The notes under the pieces are model-generated. The model was given only the letters and a program-made list of their open reading frames with translations, was not told the origin of the DNA and made no database searches. A DNA stretch of 29,700 nucleotides from Planctomycetota bacterium. GTDB lineage: Bacteria; Planctomycetota; JAMOSO01. The stretch lies in assembly GCA_027063065.1 (NCBI GenBank), contig JAMOSO010000051.1:1-29700 (forward strand), in the 5' to 3' direction. Position numbers and translations under genes: made by a program. Positions 15,269 through 22,979 of the stretch are shown piece by piece. Numbering within the stretch: position 1 is the stretch's first letter; every line of letters starts with the position of its first letter.

Positions 15269-16406
15269 AGATATCCTCAGCACTAGGGCCATTTTCTACA
15301 ACAGTTTCAACTGCTGTACTTGCTCTATCACCACAATCATCCATGGATTCCGGGGTGTCGTTTGTTTCACTGGCATCAGAACCAAAAATATCATCAGCAC
15401 TAACACCTTCTGTTTTAACCTGTTCTGTTTGGCTTTCACCAAAAAAATCTTCGGCGTTAGGACCACTTTCTCCAGCACTAACATCGATATAATAACCTGT
15501 CAATTGCGAAGCCAAACGAACATTAACACCTTTCCTACCGATAGCTTGACTTAACAAGTCTTCCTGAACTAATACTTGAGCTTTTTTCTCTTGAGTATCT
15601 ACAAGAATATCTTCTACTTCAGCTGGCTTCATAGCATTTTCTATAAACTGAACTATTTCATCTGTCCAAGTAACAATATCAATCTTCTCTTGACCTATTT
15701 CAGACAAAACGTTTTTAATACGCGCTCCACGCATACCAACGCAAGCACCTACACAATCAACTTTAGGATCGTTGGTACTAACGCATATTTTTGTGCGTAA
15801 TCCTGCTTCGCGTACTATATTATCAACTTTAATAACCCCAGATTCAATCTCGGGTATTTCTAATTTAAATAATTCTAAAATCATCTCTGGTCTAGCACGA
15901 GAAACAATAACTTTTACACGTTGACCTTCGCGAGATACCTTATGTATATAAAACCTAAAACGTGCTCCAGCATTGTAATTTTCACCATGAGCTTGCTCGC
16001 CCCTAGGCAAAATAGCTTCTGCATCGCCTAAATTTACTGTAATTGCCCCACGCTCAAAACCTTGTACAGTACCCATAATTAAAGTACCTTGCTTGCTTTG
16101 ATAATTTTCAAAAACGACATCACCCTCAGCCATACGCAATTTTTGCATCATAACTTGTTTGAAAGTTTGCGCTGCTATACGGCCAAATACATCAGGATCA
16201 ATCTGTTCGTCATCAAGACTAACTCTAACATCACCTTTAATACGATCTATAGATATTTCTAAACAATCTTCTGTTTCTTCTTCGCCAAACTTTTTTCTAG
16301 CTGCCGTATATAAAGCATCTTCAAGACTGGTAAAAATCACCTCTTTTTCAATTCGTTTTTCACGATGAAGAGTATCAACCAAGCGTAAAATTTCTTTTGG
16401 GTTCAT
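15261..16406 (-). CDS. nusA: Transcription termination/antitermination factor NusA
   Basis: 381 residues from ATG 16406, which has AGGTG upstream; the family normally begins close to this M-N-P-K-E-I-L. NusA binds RNA polymerase and modulates pausing, termination and antitermination. Domains: polymerase-binding N-terminal domain about 1-105, S1 domain about 110-180 (G-T-V-Q-G-F-E-R-G-A), KH1 with G-M-R-G-A-R-I-K, KH2 with A-I-G-R-K-G-V-N-V-R-L-A-S. The last 50 or so residues are an acidic tail in place of the acidic repeat domains of E. coli NusA, and contain three A(E/D)D(I/F)FG motifs. An in-frame ATG at 16475 would add 23 residues but lacks a ribosome binding site and would place a terminator inside the coding sequence. 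rimP is not upstream; a histidine kinase gene is. Confidence 0.95.
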   Translation of the reverse strand: MNPKEILRLVDTLHREKRIEKEVIFTSLEDALYTAARKKFGEEETEDCLEISIDRIKGDVRVSLDDEQIDPDVFGRIAAQTFKQVMMQKLRMAEGDVVFENYQSKQGTLIMGTVQGFERGAITVNLGDAEAILPRGEQAHGENYNAGARFRFYIHKVSREGQRVKVIVSRARPEMILELFKLEIPEIESGVIKVDNIVREAGLRTKICVSTNDPKVDCVGACVGMRGARIKNVLSEIGQEKIDIVTWTDEIVQFIENAMKPAEVEDILVDTQEKKAQVLVQEDLLSQAIGRKGVNVRLASQLTGYYIDVSAGESGPNAEDFFGESQTEQVKTEGVSADDIFGSDASETNDTPESMDDCGDRASTAVETVVENGPSAEDIFG

Positions 16407-16422
16407 TTTATTTTGCACCTTA

Positions 16423-16450
16423 ATAAAAAAGAGCGGGCTAAACCCACTCT
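16423..16450 (-). terminator. Intrinsic terminator in the nusA leader (candidate attenuator)
   Basis: On the minus strand AGAGTGGG (16450-16443), a 5-base loop and CCCGCTCT (16437-16430) form an 8-bp stem with one G-U pair, followed by TTTTTT (16430-16425, counting the last stem T). The nusA ribosome binding site begins only a few bases later. It lies downstream of a good promoter (16499-16526), so it would cut short nusA transcripts unless prevented. An upstream GTGGGTT (16472-16466) can pair with AGCCCGC (16439-16433), including two G-U pairs, which would block the stem. Confidence 0.8.
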
Positions 16451-16498
16451 TGTCATACCGACCATAACCCACCATTAGATGAGTAAACGTGATTTATT

Positions 16499-16526
16499 AT
16501 TATCCTCTGTAATCTTAAAAAGTCAA
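16499..16526 (-). promoter_or_regulatory. Predicted sigma70-type promoter of the nusA operon
   Basis: On the minus strand TTGACT (16526-16521), a 16-base spacer and GATAAT (16504-16499). Transcription would start near 16492, giving a leader of about 86 bases that contains the terminator hairpin. The position between the kinase gene and nusA fits. Confidence 0.65.
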
Positions 16527-16637
16527 GAATCTATTAAGATTATATTTAAAATATACTGACAAAAAGATATAAAAAACAAAAAAATTTAATACCAAACAAT
16601 CACTTGCCAGAAACAATTGTTTAATACCCACATAGCC

Positions 16638-19600
16638 CTACCTACTACAACAGACCATATCATAACACCTTTTTAAAACATCTTGTACTTGCTCTACCTT
16701 TAATGGCTTAGATATATGATAAAGCATACCAGCATCCCTAGATGCCTTAACATCCTCTTTCATAACATTTGCTGTCATAGCCACAACAATAGGCGGACTA
16801 TCCTGCTGTTGCAATATAATCCTTGTCGCATCATAGCCATTCATAACAGGCATTTGGATATCCATAAAAATCAAATCATATCCTGTACTATTTTGGGCAT
16901 TAATGGCCTCTTCACCATTTTCTACAATATCAATCTCATAACCCATTTTTTTAAACAACAAGGTAACAATTTTTTGATTTACCTTATTATCCTCGGCTAT
17001 TAATATTTGCAATGGATATTTTATAGCCCATAAAATATCTTGGGATTTCGATGCAGACTCTTTTGATTTAGACACAACGTTAGAAACCTTAGACATCAAA
17101 GCATTATATAACGATGTTTTCTTTAAAGGCTTACGAACAACTGTTTCACCAACTGTATTTAATTTATCACATAACACGTCTGCTTTACCTAAAAAGATCA
17201 AAGGGACCAGCTTACAACCATCTTTTAAAAGATGTAAAGAATCATTGTTTAATTTATAAAAATCAATATCAACCAAAACAGCATCTATCTTAGGCAACAA
17301 CTGCACTCTACTCCCAACATCCTTATACGACTCAACCATCTCTGTTTCCAAACCCCAATCCTCTAGCCACATAGTTAATATAGAAGCACTTACAGAATCA
17401 TGTGAAAAAATTAAAACACGTTTTCCCACAAACTCTTTTAAATTTTCTTGATTGCAATTTCTAACTACATGCTCAACAGCAGCGGTTTTAACAGTAAACA
17501 TAAACGTAGCGCCTTCACCACATTTACTTTCAACCCAAATCTTACCCCCCATCAATTCAACTAACCTTTTACTAATGACCAAGCCCAAACCAGTACCACC
17601 ATACTCACGAGTAGTCGAAGAATCCACCTGAGAAAACGCCTTAAATAAACGATCCATTTTTTCTTGAGGTATACCTATACCAGAATCTTTAACAGCAAAT
17701 AAGATTTCAAATACGCCATTATCAAACCCTACTTTCTTTACAGAAACGACAACTTCACCTTTTTCTGTAAATTTAATTGCATTATTAATCAAATTTATCA
17801 AAATCTGACGCAACCTCGTAACATCTCCTAAAATGGAAGGCGGCACATCACTACCAATTAAATACAATAAATTTAAGCCCTTATCATGAGCCTTAGTTGC
17901 CAATAAATCTATAACCTCTTCAACGCACAAAGATATATCCAATGACATATTTTCTAAGTCCATTTTTCCAGACTCTATTTTAGAGAAATCTAAAATATCA
18001 TCGATAATAGTCAACAAGCTTTCTCCACTCATTTTGATAATATCAACATATTCCAGCTGTTCTTCTGTTAAATCCGTTGAGCTTAAAAGCCCAGTCATAC
18101 CAATAACACCATTCATAGGTGTTCTGATTTCGTGACTCATCATCGCCAGAAAAGAAGACTTTGCTTTAACAGAATTCTCTGCCAATTGCTTTGCCGCATG
18201 TAAACTTTTTTCTAACAAAACTCGCTCTGTAATATTTACTGAAAATTCAATCATCTCTGTAACATTACCTTCAGTATCCAATAAAGGTATGCCATGCACC
18301 AAATAATGATTGGGATTACCATCTTTATCATAATGCAGATGCTCAGTCTTAAATACTTTTTTTGTTTTAACCACCTGAGATAATGGGCATATATGATTTT
18401 GGCCATTACAGGGTTTAGCAGAATTATGCGTAATAGCATAACATGTAGATTTGCCAACTTCAGCATCCACTATAGTGTTAGCTAAAGTAATTTTATATGT
18501 TTTTACATCTATAACATAAAAAGGAAATGGTAACGAATCTATAAGATTCTGAAGGTAACGTTGCTTATCTGAAACTTTTTTAAAATATTCTTTTTCATTT
18601 AATTCTTTTTCCTTAACCTCACGATTAACGCGCTCTTTTATACCTACATATAAAAATACACAAAAGACTATAACTATGATTAAAGTACTACCAATATAAA
18701 GCAATAAATGATGTACAAAAGCACTTTTAGCATTTAAAACTGCTTCCGAAACAGTAGAAAGCAAAAACCACCTTCTGTTACCAGATTTGACCTCATCATT
18801 TTCAATGTCAACAATAGGCGTATACAAATCTTGGTAAACATATAAAGTCTTATCCTTAAAAATAAACCCTCGACTATTAGCTTGAAGTTCTTGCCATAAA
18901 GGTAAGTTTGATTTTTTTAAACTAAAAGATTTTTCTTTTAGTTTATCAGGAAACATAAAACCAAACTCTTTACTACTATCTGCGGATACTAGCCAAAAAG
19001 AATCGGCATTTAACAGGCTAAATTTCCCAGCAAAACGTTTAGAAACATAATGTAAATTTTCTATTAAATCATCACCCAAATAATTAAAAAGAAACACTCC
19101 TTTTTTTGTATTGTTAGAGTCAAATACAGGCATTCCAAATCTAATTACTGATTTTTTAGGCAATTCTATACGCCCGTGTTCTATATTTAAATCAAAAGGA
19201 GAGACAAACACTTCATTTTTATCAAGACAGACTGTTCTTTTAAAATAATATCGATTAAATTTAGTTTGCAATTTATCACGTGAAACCGAAACCGCATGAC
19301 CGTTTTGACAATTAACTATAACGACTTCTTGACCTTTTAAATTTAGCAATCTAACTTGATCTAATCCTTTACGTTCAGATACAAAGCTACTTAAAATATC
19401 CACAATATCATTAATAGATCTTTGATTATTTAGATCAAAGAAATCAGCAGAGTTAGACTCGAACACTCTACGAACCAACACATTATTGCCAAATACCCTA
19501 AGATCTGTAATGTTTTTTTGAAATTCTGATTTAATAATGTTTTTTTGTAACTCTAATAAAGCACTTTCATTACTAATAATATCATGTGCCACATACTGAT

Positions 19601-19706
19601 TATGAAAATAATTTATTGTGTATAAAATTAAAAGCAAAAAAAACACTAACGGTGTTAAAATATACAAACTTTTTTTTACAACTCTCACATTAGCCGATTT
19701 GCCCAC
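16638..19706 (-). CDS. Membrane hybrid histidine kinase with PAS and receiver domains
   Basis: 1022 residues from GTG 19706, with GGAG five bases upstream. Order of domains: membrane helix (about 14-34); extracytoplasmic sensor, Cache-like in layout (about 37-327); second helix (about 329-352); PAS (about 385-490); HisKA with phospho-His H525 in M-S-H-E-I-R-T-P-M-N; ATPase domain with N-N-A-I-K-F-T, D-S-G-I-G-I-P and G-G-T-G-L-G-L; a degenerate receiver-like domain (about 760-875) lacking the usual acidic pair; and a full receiver with A-E-D-N and phospho-Asp D949 in F-M-D-I-Q-M-P-V-M-N-G. It should pass phosphate from H525 to D949 and on to an unlinked partner. The PAS domain carries a Cys/His cluster (C422, H427, C433, H438, C440). 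No response regulator gene adjoins; the signal is unknown. Confidence 0.93.
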   Translation of the reverse strand: MGKSANVRVVKKSLYILTPLVFFLLLILYTINYFHNQYVAHDIISNESALLELQKNIIKSEFQKNITDLRVFGNNVLVRRVFESNSADFFDLNNQRSINDIVDILSSFVSERKGLDQVRLLNLKGQEVVIVNCQNGHAVSVSRDKLQTKFNRYYFKRTVCLDKNEVFVSPFDLNIEHGRIELPKKSVIRFGMPVFDSNNTKKGVFLFNYLGDDLIENLHYVSKRFAGKFSLLNADSFWLVSADSSKEFGFMFPDKLKEKSFSLKKSNLPLWQELQANSRGFIFKDKTLYVYQDLYTPIVDIENDEVKSGNRRWFLLSTVSEAVLNAKSAFVHHLLLYIGSTLIIVIVFCVFLYVGIKERVNREVKEKELNEKEYFKKVSDKQRYLQNLIDSLPFPFYVIDVKTYKITLANTIVDAEVGKSTCYAITHNSAKPCNGQNHICPLSQVVKTKKVFKTEHLHYDKDGNPNHYLVHGIPLLDTEGNVTEMIEFSVNITERVLLEKSLHAAKQLAENSVKAKSSFLAMMSHEIRTPMNGVIGMTGLLSSTDLTEEQLEYVDIIKMSGESLLTIIDDILDFSKIESGKMDLENMSLDISLCVEEVIDLLATKAHDKGLNLLYLIGSDVPPSILGDVTRLRQILINLINNAIKFTEKGEVVVSVKKVGFDNGVFEILFAVKDSGIGIPQEKMDRLFKAFSQVDSSTTREYGGTGLGLVISKRLVELMGGKIWVESKCGEGATFMFTVKTAAVEHVVRNCNQENLKEFVGKRVLIFSHDSVSASILTMWLEDWGLETEMVESYKDVGSRVQLLPKIDAVLVDIDFYKLNNDSLHLLKDGCKLVPLIFLGKADVLCDKLNTVGETVVRKPLKKTSLYNALMSKVSNVVSKSKESASKSQDILWAIKYPLQILIAEDNKVNQKIVTLLFKKMGYEIDIVENGEEAINAQNSTGYDLIFMDIQMPVMNGYDATRIILQQQDSPPIVVAMTANVMKEDVKASRDAGMLYHISKPLKVEQVQDVLKRCYDMVCCSR

Positions 19707-19731
19707 ATTATCTCCAATTAACTTTTATAAG

Positions 19732-19760
19732 ATATTGCATCATTCAAACATTATTGGCAA
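19732..19760 (-). promoter_or_regulatory. Possible promoter of the histidine kinase gene
   Basis: On the minus strand TTGCCA (19760-19755), a 17-base spacer and CAATAT (19737-19732), about 26 bases upstream of the GTG start. It is divergent from the tRNA promoter. Confidence 0.4.
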
Positions 19761-19795
19761 GTTTTATTCAATTTAAAAATAAATTAATTTTTTTG

Positions 19796-19823
19796 TTGCG
19801 TTAAAATTAAAAATCAATAGAAT
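19796..19823 (+). promoter_or_regulatory. Predicted promoter of tRNA-Phe and the downstream cluster
   Basis: TTGCGT (19796-19801), a 16-base spacer and TAGAAT (19818-19823), preceded by an A/T-rich stretch like an UP element. Transcription would start near 19830, ten bases before the tRNA. No terminator follows the tRNA, so the protease gene is probably on the same transcript. Confidence 0.55.
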
Positions 19824-19839
19824 CTTGCTCTCAACCGAT

Positions 19840-19915
<76 letters not shown>

Positions 19916-19934
19916 CTCTCTTCACATCTTACAT

Positions 19935-21236
19935 ATGAAATGCACTCAACTAACTTTATTGTTTGCCGTACTTACTACTTTTACAGTGGTTCCAACTGGA
20001 TTTTGCAAAAACACCAGTAAAAAGTTGCCATCTATAAGCAAAGAAGGCGATGAATTAATACGCAGAATTGCCGCCTTAATTAGATATTATCACATTAAAA
20101 ACACAAACGAACGCGAGCTAGTCTATACAGCGTGCGAAGGCCTCACCAAAGGTCTTGATACATATTCTATTTTTTTACGTCCTTCAAAAGCCAAAGCCTT
20201 AAATGTAGAAACCAGTGGTACATTTCATGGGATTGGTATTGAGTTTACAATAGAAGGCGACTGGCTAAGCGTTATAACACCGATTGAAGGCTCCCCTGCT
20301 TTTAATGCTGGAATCAGAGCTGGCGATACAATAATAGAATTAGGTGGTAAATCAACTAAATTTATGAGTCTAGCTGAAGCTACTAAAATAATTAGAGGCA
20401 AAGAAAATAGTTTTATAAATCTAACGGTTTATCATATAGGCGACGAAGAACCTACACAGTATTCAATTAAACGCGGTACAGTACAAATCCAAACCATTGC
20501 CGATGCTATACTTATAGATGATGAATTTAATACTGGCTATATAAGACTAATACAATTTAAAAAAAATTCTGCCACAGAATTAAAAGAAGCCATTCTAGAG
20601 CTACAATCCCAAGGTATGAAAAACCTAATTTTAGACCTTAGAGCAAATCCAGGCGGCGTATTAAATAGCGCTATAAAAATAGCCGATATTTTTTTAGATA
20701 ATGGCATTATAGTTACTACAAAAAAACGCCATGGATGCTTAGTTGCAAAAGCACATAAAAAAGACACTATTTTAAAAAAAGATTTAAAATTGTTAGTCTT
20801 AATTAACAAATCAAGTGCAAGTGCCTCTGAAGTTTTTTCTGGTGCTATAAAAGATAATCAACGAGGCATATTGTTAGGGGTACAAAGCTTTGGCAAAGGT
20901 AGCGTACAAAGCATATTTAAGTTGCCAAATCTGCTAAATGATCCAAATGGGTCGCCGGGTTTAAAAATAACAACAGCACATTATTTTACTCCATCTGGCA
21001 AAAATATAAACCACATAGGCATAACGCCTAATATAATTGTCCCGTTATCACCTAAAACACAGGTCAAACTTGCCAAAGCGCGCAGTTTAAGATATAAAAC
21101 TCAAGCTGATGTGGGTATTAATCCAATGCCACCAGGTATATCAAAACTATTTCCGCAATTAATCAAATACGACGATTTAATCGATAATCAATTAATTGCA
21201 GCTTTAAACTATTTTCGCGAGTTAAAAACACAATGA
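19935..21236 (+). CDS. S41 family C-terminal processing protease (carboxyl-terminal protease)
   Basis: 433 residues from ATG 19935; an earlier in-frame start would lie inside the tRNA. An N-terminal hydrophobic signal (L-T-L-L-F-A-V-L-T-T-F) directs it to the periplasm. A PDZ domain lies at about 93-170 (G-I-G-I-E-F, then S-P-A-F-N-A-G-I-R-A-G-D). The protease core has L-D-L-R-A-N-P-G-G-V-L, a serine cluster S-S-A-S-A-S-E (293-299) containing the nucleophile, and K321 in S-F-G-K-G-S-V-Q as the general base. These enzymes trim or degrade exported proteins from their C-termini. No ribosome binding site is visible upstream. The stop overlaps tsaD by four bases (ATGA). Confidence 0.92.
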   Translation: MKCTQLTLLFAVLTTFTVVPTGFCKNTSKKLPSISKEGDELIRRIAALIRYYHIKNTNERELVYTACEGLTKGLDTYSIFLRPSKAKALNVETSGTFHGIGIEFTIEGDWLSVITPIEGSPAFNAGIRAGDTIIELGGKSTKFMSLAEATKIIRGKENSFINLTVYHIGDEEPTQYSIKRGTVQIQTIADAILIDDEFNTGYIRLIQFKKNSATELKEAILELQSQGMKNLILDLRANPGGVLNSAIKIADIFLDNGIIVTTKKRHGCLVAKAHKKDTILKKDLKLLVLINKSSASASEVFSGAIKDNQRGILLGVQSFGKGSVQSIFKLPNLLNDPNGSPGLKITTAHYFTPSGKNINHIGITPNIIVPLSPKTQVKLAKARSLRYKTQADVGINPMPPGISKLFPQLIKYDDLIDNQLIAALNYFRELKTQ

Positions 21237-22249
21237 GAATAACACTTGGAATCGAATCATCTTGCGACGAAACATCCGTTGCCATTGTTGATGAAGACTT
21301 AAATATCTTATCTTGCATTACCCAAACACAAATTGATATTCATAAAAGATTTAAGGGTGTAGTACCAGAAATTGCCAGTAGACATCACGTAGAAGCTATT
21401 ACTGCTACTATTGCCGATGCAATGGAACAGGCTAAGATTAAACCTAACCAACTTCACGGTATAGCCGTAACAAATCGCCCCGGTCTAGTTGGCTCTCTGT
21501 TAGTTGGCGTTTTAGCTGCTAAAAGCTTAGCCATGGCATGGGACCTCCCCATTACTACAGTAAACCACATTGCGGCTCATTTATTTAGCCCATTAATGTT
21601 TAACAAAAACTTACCGTTACCATTGATTGGTGCTGCAATATCTGGAGGCCATACTGAATTATATTTATGCGAAGATGGCCTTCATTTTACTAGGATAGGC
21701 CGCAGTATTGATGACGCTGCTGGTGAGGCTTTTGACAAATGTGCAGCAATTCTTAATTTACCATATCCAGGTGGCCCCGCTATATCTCAAGCTGCAAAAA
21801 ATGGTGTAGCAAATCATAAATTTCCATCGCCAATATATAAAAAAGGCAATGGTTTTGATTTTACATTCAGTGGCATTAAAACATCCGTACTATATCACTG
21901 CAAAGGCTTTGACAACAGAGGTAAAGGACCATTATTAGAGCATATATCAGTAGCAGATGTAGCGGCCTCTTTTGAAACTACAGTCTGTCAGGCCATTATA
22001 AAACAAATGCTAGCTGCCGCCAAAAAACATAAAGCTAAAAGTATTATCATGGGAGGAGGTGTTGCCTGTAATCAGTTTTTGCGTAATGAACTGCAAAACG
22101 CCTGCAAAATTAACAAATTACAATACGGTTACCCACCGTCAATATACTGCACTGATAATGCTGCGATGATAGCTGGATTAGGGAGTGTACAATTTGCCAA
22201 CGATGCAACCAATGAAGGATTAAATTTTGATGTTCTGTCTAGGATTTAA
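21233..22249 (+). CDS. tsaD: tRNA N6-adenosine threonylcarbamoyltransferase TsaD
   Basis: 338 residues. TsaD transfers threonylcarbamoyl to A37 of tRNAs that read ANN codons, working with TsaB and TsaE. Visible motifs: G-I-E-S-S-C-D-E-T-S at the N-terminus, P-E-I-A-S-R-H-H-V-E (45-54), N-R-P-G-L-V-G-S-L, metal ligands H112 and H116 in N-H-I-A-A-H-L, A-I-S-G-G-H-T-E-L, D-D-A-A-G-E-A-F-D-K, and C-T-D-N-A-A-M-I-A near the C-terminus with the third metal ligand Asp. Length normal. It is coupled by overlap to the protease gene, and rsmE begins at the very next base after its stop. Confidence 0.97.
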   Translation: MRITLGIESSCDETSVAIVDEDLNILSCITQTQIDIHKRFKGVVPEIASRHHVEAITATIADAMEQAKIKPNQLHGIAVTNRPGLVGSLLVGVLAAKSLAMAWDLPITTVNHIAAHLFSPLMFNKNLPLPLIGAAISGGHTELYLCEDGLHFTRIGRSIDDAAGEAFDKCAAILNLPYPGGPAISQAAKNGVANHKFPSPIYKKGNGFDFTFSGIKTSVLYHCKGFDNRGKGPLLEHISVADVAASFETTVCQAIIKQMLAAAKKHKAKSIIMGGGVACNQFLRNELQNACKINKLQYGYPPSIYCTDNAAMIAGLGSVQFANDATNEGLNFDVLSRI

Positions 22250-22969
22250 ATGCGTAGATTTTTTTGTGAAAACATTTTAAAAACTTGTACTTTAAGTAAA
22301 GAAACTACTCATCATATTCAAAAAGTATTACGTATCAAAGTTGGTGCTAAAATTATTATTTTTAATAATGAATCATGGGCAATCGCAAAAATCATGCAAT
22401 ATGATAATGACAGAACAACAGTAGAAGTAATCGATGAAATTTATACCAATACAAAAAAAACTCTAACACTAGATTTGATTTGTGCATTACCAAAACAACA
22501 ACGATTATCTACTTTAATAGAAAAAATATCTGAAGTTGGCTGCGATTCTTTTACTCCATTATATACTAGCCGTTCCGCTGTAAAACTGCATCCTGATAAA
22601 GTTGAAGACCGTCTGCAACGTTGGACACGCATTGCTATTTCTGCAACCACACAAAGCAAACAAGTAACACCAACCACTTTTAAACCACCTGTAAACTTAA
22701 AAAATATACTTCCCAAAGAAAACGCACTAAATTTAATATTTACAACAGAAGGCAATAGTCAAGACTTACAAACCGTATTAAAACTACATCCAAAAATGAA
22801 CATCTGTGCACTTATAGGTCCAGAAGGTGGTTTTGCAGATAACGAAATAGACAACACTATACAAAAGCAGTTTATTCCTGTGCATTTAAATTTGCCTGTT
22901 TTACGCATTGAAACTGCCGCAATAATCGCAAGCGCTATAATAAAAATGTATCAACAAACACCAAATTAG
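22250..22969 (+). CDS. rsmE: 16S rRNA (uracil1498-N3)-methyltransferase RsmE
   Basis: 239 residues. RsmE methylates U1498 in the decoding region of 16S rRNA. It has an N-terminal PUA-like beta region (R-R-F-F-C-E-N, H-H-I-Q-K-V-L-R-I-K-V-G) and a C-terminal SPOUT knot. Motifs: L-P-K-Q-Q-R-L, L-I-E-K-I-S-E-V-G-C-D, R-W-T-R-I-A-I-S-A-T-T-Q-S-K, the SAM-binding L-I-G-P-E-G-G-F-A-D-N-E, and L-R-I-E-T-A-A at the knot. The S-K-Q after the A-T-T-Q segment differs slightly from the more usual S-x-R. ATG directly follows the tsaD stop with no gap. Confidence 0.93.
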   Translation: MRRFFCENILKTCTLSKETTHHIQKVLRIKVGAKIIIFNNESWAIAKIMQYDNDRTTVEVIDEIYTNTKKTLTLDLICALPKQQRLSTLIEKISEVGCDSFTPLYTSRSAVKLHPDKVEDRLQRWTRIAISATTQSKQVTPTTFKPPVNLKNILPKENALNLIFTTEGNSQDLQTVLKLHPKMNICALIGPEGGFADNEIDNTIQKQFIPVHLNLPVLRIETAAIIASAIIKMYQQTPN

Positions 22970-22979
22970 AAAGGATTAT

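Noticed and set aside
16611-16622. AAACAATTGTTT palindrome after the kinase gene as terminator
   Set aside because: It is a short AT-rich palindrome with no loop and no adjacent T run; a 12-base AT palindrome is expected by chance in this composition.
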